Origin: JAWWPY01 sp033854735
GTDB lineage: Bacteria > Actinomycetota > Actinomycetes > Streptosporangiales > Streptosporangiaceae
Length of the DNA: 16,633 nt
NCBI GenBank assembly: GCA_033854735.1
Contig: JAWWPY010000466.1
Coordinates: 1 to 16,633, forward strand
Direction of reading: 5' to 3'
Shown one piece after another: positions 7,946 through 16,484 of this stretch. Under the pieces are notes generated by a model that searched no databases, was not told the DNA's origin, and worked only from the letters and a program-made list of their open reading frames with translations. The position numbers and the translations under genes were made by a program. Position 1 is the first letter of the stretch, and every line of letters starts with the position of its first letter.

Positions 7946-9099
7946 CGGGCCGCCTCCTCGCCGGTGAACGAGTCAAGGTAGGCCGCGTACTGCTCGCGCT
8001 CGGAGCGCAGCAGCGAGTTCGGCCCGGCGTACACGTTCTCGAAGATGGCCAGCGGCGCGGGGTCGGGCATCGCCCGGCAGGCCTGGCGGATGTGCCGGCC
8101 AATCTGGTCCGCCTCGGCCTCGATGCCCTCGAAGAAGGCCGGGTCCGCGGACCCGGTGCGGACCAGGTAGGCCTTGACCCGCTCGATGGGGTCCTTCAGC
8201 TTCCACGCCTCCAGCTCGCTGGCCAGCCGGTACCTGGTCGGGTCGTCGGTCGTGGTGTGCGCGCCCATCCGGTAGGTGAACGCTTCGATGAGGGTGGGGC
8301 CCTGGCCCTCCCGGGCCGCCTGCATGGCCTTCTTGGTGACCGCCAGGCAGGCGAAGACGTCGTTGCCGTCAACCCGGACACCGGGGAATCCGAACCCGCT
8401 GGCCCGCTGGTAGAGCGGAATGCGGCTCTGCCGTTCCAGCGGCTCGGAGATGGCCCACTGGTTGTTCTGGCAGAAGAACACGACCGGCGCGTTGAACACC
8501 GACGCCCAGATGAACGCCTCGCTCACGTCGCCCTGGCTGGTGGCGCCGTCCCCGAAGTACACGATGACGGCCTCGCCGTCTTCGCCCACTGCGCCGTCGC
8601 GCTGGATGCCCATGGCGTAGCCGGTGGCGTGCAGCGTCTGGCTGCCGATCACGATCGTGTACAGGTGGAAACGGTGCGCCTGCGGGTCCCACCCGCCGTG
8701 GCTGACCCCGCGGAAGAGCTCTAGGAGCTTCATCGGATCGAGGCCGCGGCACCAGGCCACGCCGTGTTCTCGGTAGGTGGGGAAGGCCATGTCCCGTGGC
8801 CCGAGGGCCCGGCCCGACCCGACCTGGGCCGCCTCCTGGCCGAGCAGGGAGGCCCAGATGCCGAGCTCGCCCTGGCGCTGCAAGGCGATCGCCTCGGTAT
8901 CTATCCGCCGGACCAGGGCCAGGTCCCGGTAGAGGCCCTTGATCTCGTCGGCGGACAGTTCAAGCGGGTAGTCCGGATGTTCGGTCCGCTCCCCCTCGGG
9001 GGTGAGGAGCTGAATGAGTTCTGCTCGTGATCCCTGCTGCCCGTCCAGGCTGGGGGATCCCGGTGCGGCGGTGACCGCACCGTCGGCGTCGACGGTCAC
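7942..9099 (-). CDS. bkdA: 2-oxoacid dehydrogenase E1 alpha subunit
   Basis: Alpha half of the thiamine-dependent E1; it decarboxylates the 2-oxoacid and reductively acylates the E2 lipoyl group. The product has 385 residues. The thiamine-diphosphate motif runs from GDG at 183-185 to NN at 212-213. Also visible are RRIDTEAIALQRQGELGIWA, the FPTYREHGVAWCRG active-site strand and the RMGAHTTTDDPTRYR loop, equivalent to the regulated loop of mammalian BCKDH. SHGGWDPQAHRFHLYTIVIGSQTLHA resembles mycobacterial BkdA (Rv2497c) more than pyruvate dehydrogenase E1-alpha. The GTG start at 9099 has GGGAG about 7 bases upstream. It is the first gene of the bkdA-bkdB-bkdC-Dabb operon, divergent from purS. 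Substrate class is from resemblance. Confidence 0.92.
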   Translation of the reverse strand: MTVDADGAVTAAPGSPSLDGQQGSRAELIQLLTPEGERTEHPDYPLELSADEIKGLYRDLALVRRIDTEAIALQRQGELGIWASLLGQEAAQVGSGRALGPRDMAFPTYREHGVAWCRGLDPMKLLELFRGVSHGGWDPQAHRFHLYTIVIGSQTLHATGYAMGIQRDGAVGEDGEAVIVYFGDGATSQGDVSEAFIWASVFNAPVVFFCQNNQWAISEPLERQSRIPLYQRASGFGFPGVRVDGNDVFACLAVTKKAMQAAREGQGPTLIEAFTYRMGAHTTTDDPTRYRLASELEAWKLKDPIERVKAYLVRTGSADPAFFEGIEAEADQIGRHIRQACRAMPDPAPLAIFENVYAGPNSLLRSEREQYAAYLDSFTGEEAAR

Positions 9100-9428
9100 G
9101 TGCCACTCCCTCGGTTCTCGGGGCCGGTCCCAGGATCACCGCGACCGGCCGGTCGTCCGTCCCGTGTCCCGTTGTGACAGTACCCGGGTCCTGCGTTGCC
9201 GAGTCTCTGACATGGGTCACTACCGCCATCGTGGCAGACCACACCACGTGGAACGCAACCCCCGGCCGCCGCCTCACGGCCGGAGCGCCGTCGCGTACGC
9301 TGCGTGCCCGGTGCGCATACAGCGGCGGAGCCGCGGGGCAAGATCTGCGGCGGAGCCACAGGGCAAGATCTGCGGCGGACGCCGCGGGGCAAGATCTGCG
9401 GCGGACGCCGCGGGCAAGGGAGGAACGC
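9100..9428. other. Divergent intergenic region between bkdA and purS
   Basis: These 329 bases separate the bkd operon (minus) from the purine genes (plus) and must hold promoters for both. No complete -35/-10 pair stands out. TACTGT (read on the minus strand at 9182-9177) and TACGCT (plus, 9296-9301) are the best TANNNT hexamers. TGAC-ATGG-GTCA at 9208-9219 is a small dyad. The purS-proximal 99 bases are a tandem repeat, listed separately. No small gene with convincing features was seen. Confidence 0.5.
9322..9420 (+). repeat. 25-26-bp tandem repeat upstream of purS
   Basis: Four units begin GCGGCGGA at 9322, 9347, 9372 and 9398. The first three end GGGCAAGATCT; the last is shorter and runs into the purS ribosome-binding site. 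Units three and four contain GCGGCG-GA-CGCCGC (9372-9385 and 9398-9411), perfect 6-bp inverted arms. Two hairpins can therefore form directly before GGGAGG at 9418-9423. If transcribed they would be part of the purS leader. Confidence 0.8.
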
Positions 9429-9671
9429 GTGGCCCGGATCGTCGTAGACGTGATGCTCAAGCCGGAAATCCATGATCCGCAGGGTGAGGCGATAGCGGGT
9501 GCCTGCCAGCGCCTCGGCTTCGCCCAGGTCCTCGGCGTCCGGCAGGGCAAGAGGTTCGAGGTGGAGCTGAGCGGCGCGGCCGACGAGGCCGCGCTCGCGC
9601 GGATCGCTGAGCTGGCCGGCGAACTGCTTGCCAACCCCGTCATCGAGGAATATTCGCTGCGCGAGGGCTGA
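9429..9671 (+). CDS. purS: Phosphoribosylformylglycinamidine synthase subunit PurS
   Basis: Small structural subunit that bridges PurL and PurQ in the three-part FGAM synthetase (FGAR + ATP + glutamine to FGAM, step 4 of purine synthesis). The 80 residues start MARIVVDVMLKPEIHDPQGEA, followed by LGFAQVLGVRQGKRFEVEL and LLANPVIEEYSL, the full PurS pattern at normal length. The GTG at 9429 is chosen because GGGAGG ends 5 bases upstream; the frame is open further upstream but only through repeat DNA. Unusually, purQ is not next: an RsbW-like gene and a second repeat array lie between them. Confidence 0.95.
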   Translation: MARIVVDVMLKPEIHDPQGEAIAGACQRLGFAQVLGVRQGKRFEVELSGAADEAALARIAELAGELLANPVIEEYSLREG

Positions 9672-9678
9672 CCGCGCT

Positions 9679-9783
9679 GGGCCTGCACCCTGGGCCAGGT
9701 CCGCGGGGCGGCGGGGCCTGCATCCTGGGCCAGGTCCGCGGGGCGGCGGGGCCTGCACCCTGGGCCAGGTCTCGCGCGGCGCG
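9679..9783 (+). repeat. 35-bp tandem repeat, three copies, downstream of purS
   Basis: Units begin GGGCCTGCA at 9679, 9714 and 9749. The first two are nearly identical; the third diverges in its last 13 bases. Each contains CCTGGGCCAGG, a near-perfect short palindrome. The array starts 7 bases after the purS stop and could act as a hairpin-rich 3' end or attenuator. The rest of the gap to 9934 shows nothing recognisable, apart from being less GC-rich. Confidence 0.8.
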
Positions 9784-9934
9784 CCAGGTTAGCAAACGCT
9801 TCCGAGTCTTAACCAGGGGTTCACGATTATTGCGGCTCTTACGGGGAAGGCAGGTAAGAGGCCAGCGTGATCGGTGAAGTCAGCCAACTGAGGGGCGGAT
9901 GCGGGCTCGGATGAGACGCGCCGAGGAGCCGACC

Positions 9935-10519
9935 GTGAACGTAAAGTTTTGCCTCGTGTTCCAACGCGAGGCACTGAGCGTACCGGTCATGCGCCGTGTC
10001 CTGGGAGACACGCTGCGCAGGCTGGGTGCTGCTGACGAGGACGGTATCGCTGATCTTCTCCTTGCCGTCACCGAGGCCTGCACGAACGTGATCAGGCACG
10101 GTCGCGGCGGCCCGGGGAGCAGATATGAGGTTGTGGCCAGCATAGGTGAGGGTGGCTGCCTGGTCCAGGTGCTGAACGGACGGCGGCGGTTCGAATCGCC
10201 CGTTATGCCCCGCGCGCGGCGGCCCGCCCGCCGGTCCACGCGCTATCTCGGCACGAGTCACCGCTGGGCGGTGCGCTCGGGGCTGCTCAGGAAGGCGCGC
10301 GGCCGCCTGGCCACCGGCAATCAGGAACTCGCGGCGCTCCCGGAGTCCGGCCGCGGGCTTGCGATCATGCGGGCCTGCGTGGACGACGTGACCCTGAGCG
10401 GCGGCCCGGGCCGGGCCACCGTGGTGTCGCTGCAGAAGCGGATGGAGCTGCGCCGGGACGCGATGATGGACACCCCGCTCGCCATACCGCTGGCCGGGCA
10501 GCTCAGGGACGCCGTCTGA
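9935..10519 (+). CDS. RsbW-like ATP-binding (HATPase_c_2) protein with degenerate ATP site
   Basis: Resembles anti-sigma-factor serine kinases of the RsbW/SpoIIAB group, common in actinobacteria as stand-alone proteins. With the GTG at 9935 it has 194 residues. GAGGAG at 9923-9928 ends 6 bases upstream and decides the start over an ATG at 9899. The N-box is intact (LLLAVTEACTNVIRHG, Glu47 and Asn51), as is the G-box (ESGRGLAIM, 137-145). The D-box position, normally VxVxDxGxGF, reads VQVLNGRRRF (77-86): Asp is replaced by Asn81 and both Gly by Arg. A basic insert of about 50 residues (87-136) separates the D and G boxes. It may therefore bind nucleotide poorly and act as a binding partner only; that is inference. 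It ends 17 bases before purQ and splits purS from its partners. Target unknown. Confidence 0.8.
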   Translation: MNVKFCLVFQREALSVPVMRRVLGDTLRRLGAADEDGIADLLLAVTEACTNVIRHGRGGPGSRYEVVASIGEGGCLVQVLNGRRRFESPVMPRARRPARRSTRYLGTSHRWAVRSGLLRKARGRLATGNQELAALPESGRGLAIMRACVDDVTLSGGPGRATVVSLQKRMELRRDAMMDTPLAIPLAGQLRDAV

Positions 10520-10524
10520 CCCGG

Positions 10525-10530
10525 TAACCT
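10525..10530 (+). promoter_or_regulatory. Candidate -10 (TAACCT) for a leaderless purQ transcript
   Basis: TAACCT fits TANNNT, and exactly 6 bases separate it from the ATG of purQ at 10537, where transcription would start. No Shine-Dalgarno is present in the 17-base gap. No clear -35 was seen. Leaderless genes of this layout are frequent in actinobacteria. Confidence 0.5.
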
Positions 10531-10536
10531 GCGCGC

Positions 10537-11210
10537 ATGACCGCACGCGTGGGCGTCATCACCTTTCCCGGATCGCTCGACGACTCGGACGCGGCCCGCG
10601 CTGTGGCCCGGGCCGGCGGCGAGCCGGTCCCGCTCTGGCACGGCGACAGCGACCTGAGGGCCGTGGACGCCGTGATCCTTCCCGGGGGTTTCTCCTACGG
10701 CGATTACCTGCGCTGCGGCGCCATCGCCCGGTTCGCCCCGGTCATGCGCGAGCTGGTCCCGGCGGCCAGGGCGGGCCTGCCGGTGCTCGGGATCTGCAAT
10801 GGCTTCCAGATCCTCTGTGAAGCGCACCTGCTGCCGGGTGCGCTCACCCGCAACGCGGGACTGCGCTTCATCGACCGGGATGTGCGGCTGCGTGTCGAGA
10901 CCACCGCGACCCCGTGGACCCGCGGGTTCACGCCGGGCCAGGAGATCACGGTGGTGCTCAAGAGCGGAGAGGGCGCCTACGTCGCCGACGATGCCACGCT
11001 GGCCGCGCTCGCGGCGGGCGGCCAGGTCGTGGCGCGCTACTCGGGCGGTAACCCGAACGGGTCCGCCGGGGACATCGCGGGCGTCTGCAACGAGGCCGGC
11101 AACGTGGTGGGCCTGATGCCACACCCCGAGCACGCGATCGATCCGCTGACCGGGCCCGGCCTTGACGGCCTGGGCTTCTTCACGTCGATCCGCAGCGCCA
11201 TGGCAGCCCG

Positions 11211-11214
<4 letters not shown>
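10537..11214 (+). CDS. purQ: Phosphoribosylformylglycinamidine synthase subunit PurQ
   Basis: Glutaminase subunit (class I glutamine amidotransferase) that feeds ammonia to PurL in FGAM synthesis. The 225 residues show VGVITFPGSLDD at the N-terminus, LPGGFSYGDYLRCGAIARF (oxyanion region), the nucleophile Cys87 in LGICNGFQIL, and the His196/Glu198 pair in MPHPEHAIDP. All three triad residues are present and length is normal. The stop overlaps the purL start by 4 bases (ATGA), so PurQ and PurL are probably translationally coupled. A possible promoter of its own lies just upstream, at the end of the RsbW-like gene. Confidence 0.97.
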
Positions 11215-13586
<2,372 letters not shown>

Positions 13587-13607
13587 GACCGGCCCTTCGG
13601 GCCCGTC
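13587..13607. terminator. Hairpin after purL, between convergent genes
   Basis: A stem of GAC/GTC outer arms, one C-C mismatch and GGCCC/GGGCC inner arms with a TTC loop begins directly after the purL stop. It faces the convergent ricin-type gene, which ends at 13649. There is no T-tract. It probably separates purL transcription from the opposite strand. Confidence 0.55.
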
Positions 13608-13648
13608 GGCGGACGCGCCCTGGTTCGGGCACTCAGGGCACGGGCTGG

Positions 13649-14293
13649 TCAGAATGCGCTCCAGAAGGCGATGAGCTGCTGCCAGGGCAAGGAACGCGAG
13701 CAGCGCTGCATGGCCGCGTCGATCTCCCCGCCTGCCTGCGAGCCACCCACTGCGAGGCAGCGCCCGTTGGCCGCGCTGCGCAGTTGCCAGTAGTTGCGCC
13801 CGGCCTTATCGGTGCCCAGGTAGGGGTGGTACCAGCGCTGGCGGCGCCCGAAATCGCAGCGGGCCAGCAGGACGGCAGCGGCGCTGAGGCTGCTGGCGGG
13901 GGTGGCCAGGCACCGCCCATTGGGCGTGAAGATCAGGATGTACGATCCGTCGCCCATCTCGTCCGCCTGCCACTGCTGACTGGGCAGAACGGTCTGGCCC
14001 TTGGTACTCGACGTGAAGGCAGGCCCGGCCGGCGACTGGGCCAGCAGGTTCCCGATCCCGGCCACCGCCCCGTCCGCCTGGATCAGGCCCGGGTTGGCCA
14101 GTCCGACCGCCTGCGTGCCGGTGACATTGGTGGCCAGCGGGGTGGGCGACGCCTCTGGCGACCCGCCGTTGGTGAGCAGGATCACCGCGACTGCGGCCAC
14201 GGCTATGCCGCCGGCCAGCCCGGCCGAACCGAACACCCAGGCCCGGGGTGACCGGCTCCTGTGGTGTCGGGCGCCACGATGCGGCCCTGTCAT
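13649..14293 (-). CDS. Membrane-anchored protein with ricin-type beta-trefoil (RICIN) domain
   Basis: The 214 residues show a basic cytoplasmic N-terminus (RGARHHRSRSPRAW), one hydrophobic segment at about 19-41 that anchors the protein, a Ser/Pro/Thr linker, then a beta-trefoil-like region from about 100. Repeats carry GRCLATPASS (126-135) with QRW at 152-154, and GRCLAVGGSQ (177-186) with a final PWQQLIAFW. Cys128/Cys146 and Cys179/Cys198 are spaced as the disulfides of ricin B-type repeats, so the domain is likely outside the cell. Such domains usually bind carbohydrate; the ligand and role are unknown. It lies on the strand opposite the purine genes, between purL and the sterol-carrier gene, and looks like an inserted gene. 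No strong Shine-Dalgarno precedes the ATG at 14293. Confidence 0.78.
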   Translation of the reverse strand: MTGPHRGARHHRSRSPRAWVFGSAGLAGGIAVAAVAVILLTNGGSPEASPTPLATNVTGTQAVGLANPGLIQADGAVAGIGNLLAQSPAGPAFTSSTKGQTVLPSQQWQADEMGDGSYILIFTPNGRCLATPASSLSAAAVLLARCDFGRRQRWYHPYLGTDKAGRNYWQLRSAANGRCLAVGGSQAGGEIDAAMQRCSRSLPWQQLIAFWSAF

Positions 14294-14447
14294 ACGGAAC
14301 CATTACCTGCTCTCGGCCCCCCGCGGCCAGCTATATCCATGATTACGGCAAATCGGGCGGACGACAATCACCAGACGGCATCTGCCTGCCCACTGTCTGT
14401 GCATATCGCCGGGGGCCGGCGCACAGTCGGCCGGGCCGGACATCCGG

Positions 14448-14453
14448 TACCGT
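14448..14453 (+). promoter_or_regulatory. Candidate -10 (TACCGT) for a leaderless sterol-carrier-family transcript
   Basis: TACCGT (TANNNT) lies 7 bases before the ATG at 14461, and there is no purine-rich ribosome-binding site in between. The 167-base gap back to the divergent ricin-type gene must also hold that gene's promoter; it is locally less GC-rich but no full promoter pair is clear. Confidence 0.45.
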
Positions 14454-14460
14454 CACACCG

Positions 14461-14940
14461 ATGCCAGCACGCCGTGTGGATCCGGGGCGAGTGCTCGCCG
14501 CGCTCAACGCGCAGCGCGCAGCGCTCGGCGCGAAGCCGTGGGACGGCCCGGCCGAGGCCGGCGCGCTCGGCGCGGCCTGCGCCGCGGCGGTTCTGGCCGC
14601 GCTGGACGGCGGCGGCCCGCCGCAGCCTGAGGCGCTCCGCGCGGCCGCGGCGTACCTGCTCGGCGTGCTCGCCGATCTGGTACCGGGCCGCGCCGTGGAG
14701 GTCCGGGTGCCCCCGTACGCCGCGGTGCAGTGCGTCGCCGGGCCGCGGCACACCCGGGGCACGCCGCCCAATGTGGTGGAGATGGACGCGGTCACCTGGG
14801 TGAGCCTGGCGGCGGGCCGGCTGGCCTGGGCGCAGGCCGTGGCGGACGGCCGGATCAGGGCCAGCGGCCCGCGCGCAGATATCTCGGGGTACCTGCCGCT
14901 GCCGGATGCTCCCATGAGCTGGCGCGAGTCACTAGACTGA
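14461..14940 (+). CDS. Sterol carrier (SCP2-like) family protein linked to purF
   Basis: The product has 159 residues. The C-terminal half has the short SCP2-like core seen in actinobacterial proteins next to purF (for example Rv0807): EVRVPPYAAVQCV, PNVVEMDAVTWVSLAAGRLAWAQAV, then IRASGPRADISGYLPL. The N-terminal half is an Ala-rich helical stretch (ALNAQRAALG, AACAAAVLAAL). SCP2 folds bind hydrophobic ligands; the ligand and any link to purine synthesis are unknown, and the association is known only by conserved neighbourhood. The frame is open upstream to 14248 but only over intergenic DNA and the opposite-strand gene. Its stop lies 4 bases before the purF GTG, and its last codons contain the candidate purF -10. 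Confidence 0.85.
   Translation: MPARRVDPGRVLAALNAQRAALGAKPWDGPAEAGALGAACAAAVLAALDGGGPPQPEALRAAAAYLLGVLADLVPGRAVEVRVPPYAAVQCVAGPRHTRGTPPNVVEMDAVTWVSLAAGRLAWAQAVADGRIRASGPRADISGYLPLPDAPMSWRESLD
14933..14938 (+). promoter_or_regulatory. Candidate -10 (TAGACT) for a leaderless purF transcript
   Basis: TAGACT lies inside the last codons of the preceding gene, exactly 6 bases before the purF GTG at 14945. No Shine-Dalgarno is visible. Together with the purQ and sterol-carrier cases this suggests repeated leaderless starts in the locus, although coupling to the upstream stop is an alternative. Confidence 0.5.
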
Positions 14941-14944
14941 TCGA

Positions 14945-16420
14945 GTGGTCAACCCCGATGGCCGGCTGACGGATGATCTCAATCCGGGAGACAGGCCTCC
15001 GCGGGACGCGTGCGGCGTGTTCGGGGTCTGGGCCCCGGGCGAGGAAGTCGCCAAGCTCGCCTACTTCGGTCTGTACGCGCTACAGCACCGGGGCCAGGAA
15101 TCGGCTGGCATAGCGGTCAGCGATGGCGCGCGAATCGTTGTGTACAAAGACATGGGCCTGGTGGCCCAGGTGTTCGACGAATCCGTGCTGTCGACCCTGC
15201 GGGGCTATATCGCGGTCGGTCACTGCCGGTACTCGACCAGCGGCTCCTCGGTATGGGAGAACGCCCAGCCCACGTTCCGGTCGACCCCGACGGCCAGCCT
15301 GGCCCTCGGCCACAACGGCAACCTGATCAACACCCTGGAGCTCGCGGCGATCGCCGCCGCCACCAGCGATGTCATGCCCGGCAACGGTGCCACGTCCGAT
15401 ACGGACGTGCTCACGGCACTGTTCGCCGACCCACGGGCCGGCAGCGTCGAGGAGAGCGCGCTGGCTACTCTGCCGCTGGTGCGGGGCGCCTACTCGCTGG
15501 TGTTCATGGACGAGCGGACCCTGTACGCGGCCCGTGACCCGCAGGGTTTCCGTCCGCTGGTGCTCGGCAAGCTGGACCGGGGCTGGGTGGTGGCCAGCGA
15601 GACAGCCGCACTGGACATCGTCGGCGCCGCGTTCGTCCGCGAGGTCGAGCCCGGGGAACTGATCATCATCGACGAGACAGGCGTGCGGTCCAGGACCTTC
15701 GCCCGCCCGCACCCTCGCGGCTGCCTGTTCGAGTACGTCTACCTGGCCCGGCCGGACACCGCCATCGCCGGCCGGAGTGTGCATGCCACCCGGGTCCAGC
15801 TCGGCCGCATGCTCGCCGCCGAGCACCCGGTCGAGGCCGACCTGGTCATCCCGGTGCCCGAGTCCGGTACCCCGGCCGCCATCGGTTACGCGCAGGCCAG
15901 CGGCATCCCCTACGGCCAGGGGCTGGTCAAGAACTCGTATGTGGGGCGGACGTTCATTCAGCCCAGCCAGACCATCCGGCAACGGGGCATCCGGCTGAAG
16001 CTGAACCCGCTGCGCGAGGTCATCGCCGGGCAGCGGGTCGTCGTCGTGGACGACACGATCGTGCGTGGCAACACCCAGCAGGCGATCGTGGCCATGCTGC
16101 GCGAGTCCGGGGCAGCGCAGGTGCACGTGCGCATCTCCAGCCCGCCGGTGGCCTGGCCCTGCTTCTACGGGATCGACTTCGCCACCCGGGCGGAACTGGC
16201 CGCGGGCAGCCTGTCGGTCGAGGAGATCCGGCAGTCGATAGGGGCCGACTCGCTCGGCTACATCTCGCTGGAGGGCCTCATCGAGGCGACCACCCTGCCC
16301 GCCGAGCGGCTTTGCCGGGCCTGCTTCGACGGGCAGTACCCGATTCCGGTGGCCGAGGCGGAACGGGGCAAGCACCTGCTGGAGATCGCGGTCGCGGGCG
16401 CGCCGCAGCCGGGTTCATGA
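14945..16420 (+). CDS. purF: Amidophosphoribosyltransferase PurF
   Basis: Committed step of purine synthesis: PRPP + glutamine to 5-phosphoribosylamine. The 491 residues start at a GTG. A 22-residue propeptide precedes Cys23 in RDACGVFGVW, which after cleavage is the N-terminal glutaminase nucleophile. The glutaminase domain includes LQHRGQESAGIAV, GHCRYSTSG and LGHNGNLINT. The phosphoribosyltransferase domain has VVVDDTIVRGNT (Asp369/Asp370). Cys260, Cys406, Cys457 and Cys460 (LCRAC) match the four 4Fe-4S ligands of the Bacillus subtilis-type enzyme, so this is the iron-sulfur, oxygen-sensitive class. In that class the enzyme is inhibited by purine nucleotides. The stop codon overlaps an ATG (ATGA) that opens the mini-ORF chain leading to purM. 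Confidence 0.97.
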   Translation: MVNPDGRLTDDLNPGDRPPRDACGVFGVWAPGEEVAKLAYFGLYALQHRGQESAGIAVSDGARIVVYKDMGLVAQVFDESVLSTLRGYIAVGHCRYSTSGSSVWENAQPTFRSTPTASLALGHNGNLINTLELAAIAAATSDVMPGNGATSDTDVLTALFADPRAGSVEESALATLPLVRGAYSLVFMDERTLYAARDPQGFRPLVLGKLDRGWVVASETAALDIVGAAFVREVEPGELIIIDETGVRSRTFARPHPRGCLFEYVYLARPDTAIAGRSVHATRVQLGRMLAAEHPVEADLVIPVPESGTPAAIGYAQASGIPYGQGLVKNSYVGRTFIQPSQTIRQRGIRLKLNPLREVIAGQRVVVVDDTIVRGNTQQAIVAMLRESGAAQVHVRISSPPVAWPCFYGIDFATRAELAAGSLSVEEIRQSIGADSLGYISLEGLIEATTLPAERLCRACFDGQYPIPVAEAERGKHLLEIAVAGAPQPGS

Positions 16421-16484
16421 CGACGGCACGATCATGACGGCAGCACGGGCATGACGGCGGCACGGGCATGACGGCGGCACGGAA
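16417..16484 (+). repeat. 17-bp tandem repeat x4 forming a chain of three ATGA-linked mini-ORFs between purF and purM
   Basis: Four consecutive 17-bp units begin ATGACG at 16417, 16434, 16451 and 16468. The commonest form is ATGACGGCGGCACGGGC; the first differs at a few bases. Units 1-3 each open a 6-codon frame: MTTARS (16417-16437), MTAARA (16434-16454) and MTAARA (16451-16471). Each stop TGA overlaps the next ATG as ATGA. The first ATG overlaps the purF stop and the last stop overlaps the purM start. The fourth unit is the true purM beginning, MTAARN. The simplest origin is tandem duplication of the ancestral purF/purM ATGA junction with the first bases of purM. No separate Shine-Dalgarno is evident. 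Confidence 0.85.

Noticed and set aside
9208..9219. TGAC-ATGG-GTCA dyad as an operator for bkdA or purS
   Set aside because: The arms are only four bases and there is no second copy or known consensus, so it is mentioned only in the intergenic entry.
9322..9783. Two repeat arrays around purS considered as a CRISPR or integron-like array
   Set aside because: Units are contiguous with no unique spacers, few in number, and no cas or integrase gene is nearby. They are simple tandem duplications.
10188..10197. GGTTCGAATC, resembling a tRNA T-loop
   Set aside because: The flanking bases do not form a T-stem, no acceptor or anticodon arm fits upstream, and it lies in frame inside the RsbW-like gene.
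15080..16375. Long open frame on the minus strand across purF
   Set aside because: purF has its complete catalytic and iron-sulfur residues on the plus strand; the antisense frame shows no family motif and is a codon-bias artefact.
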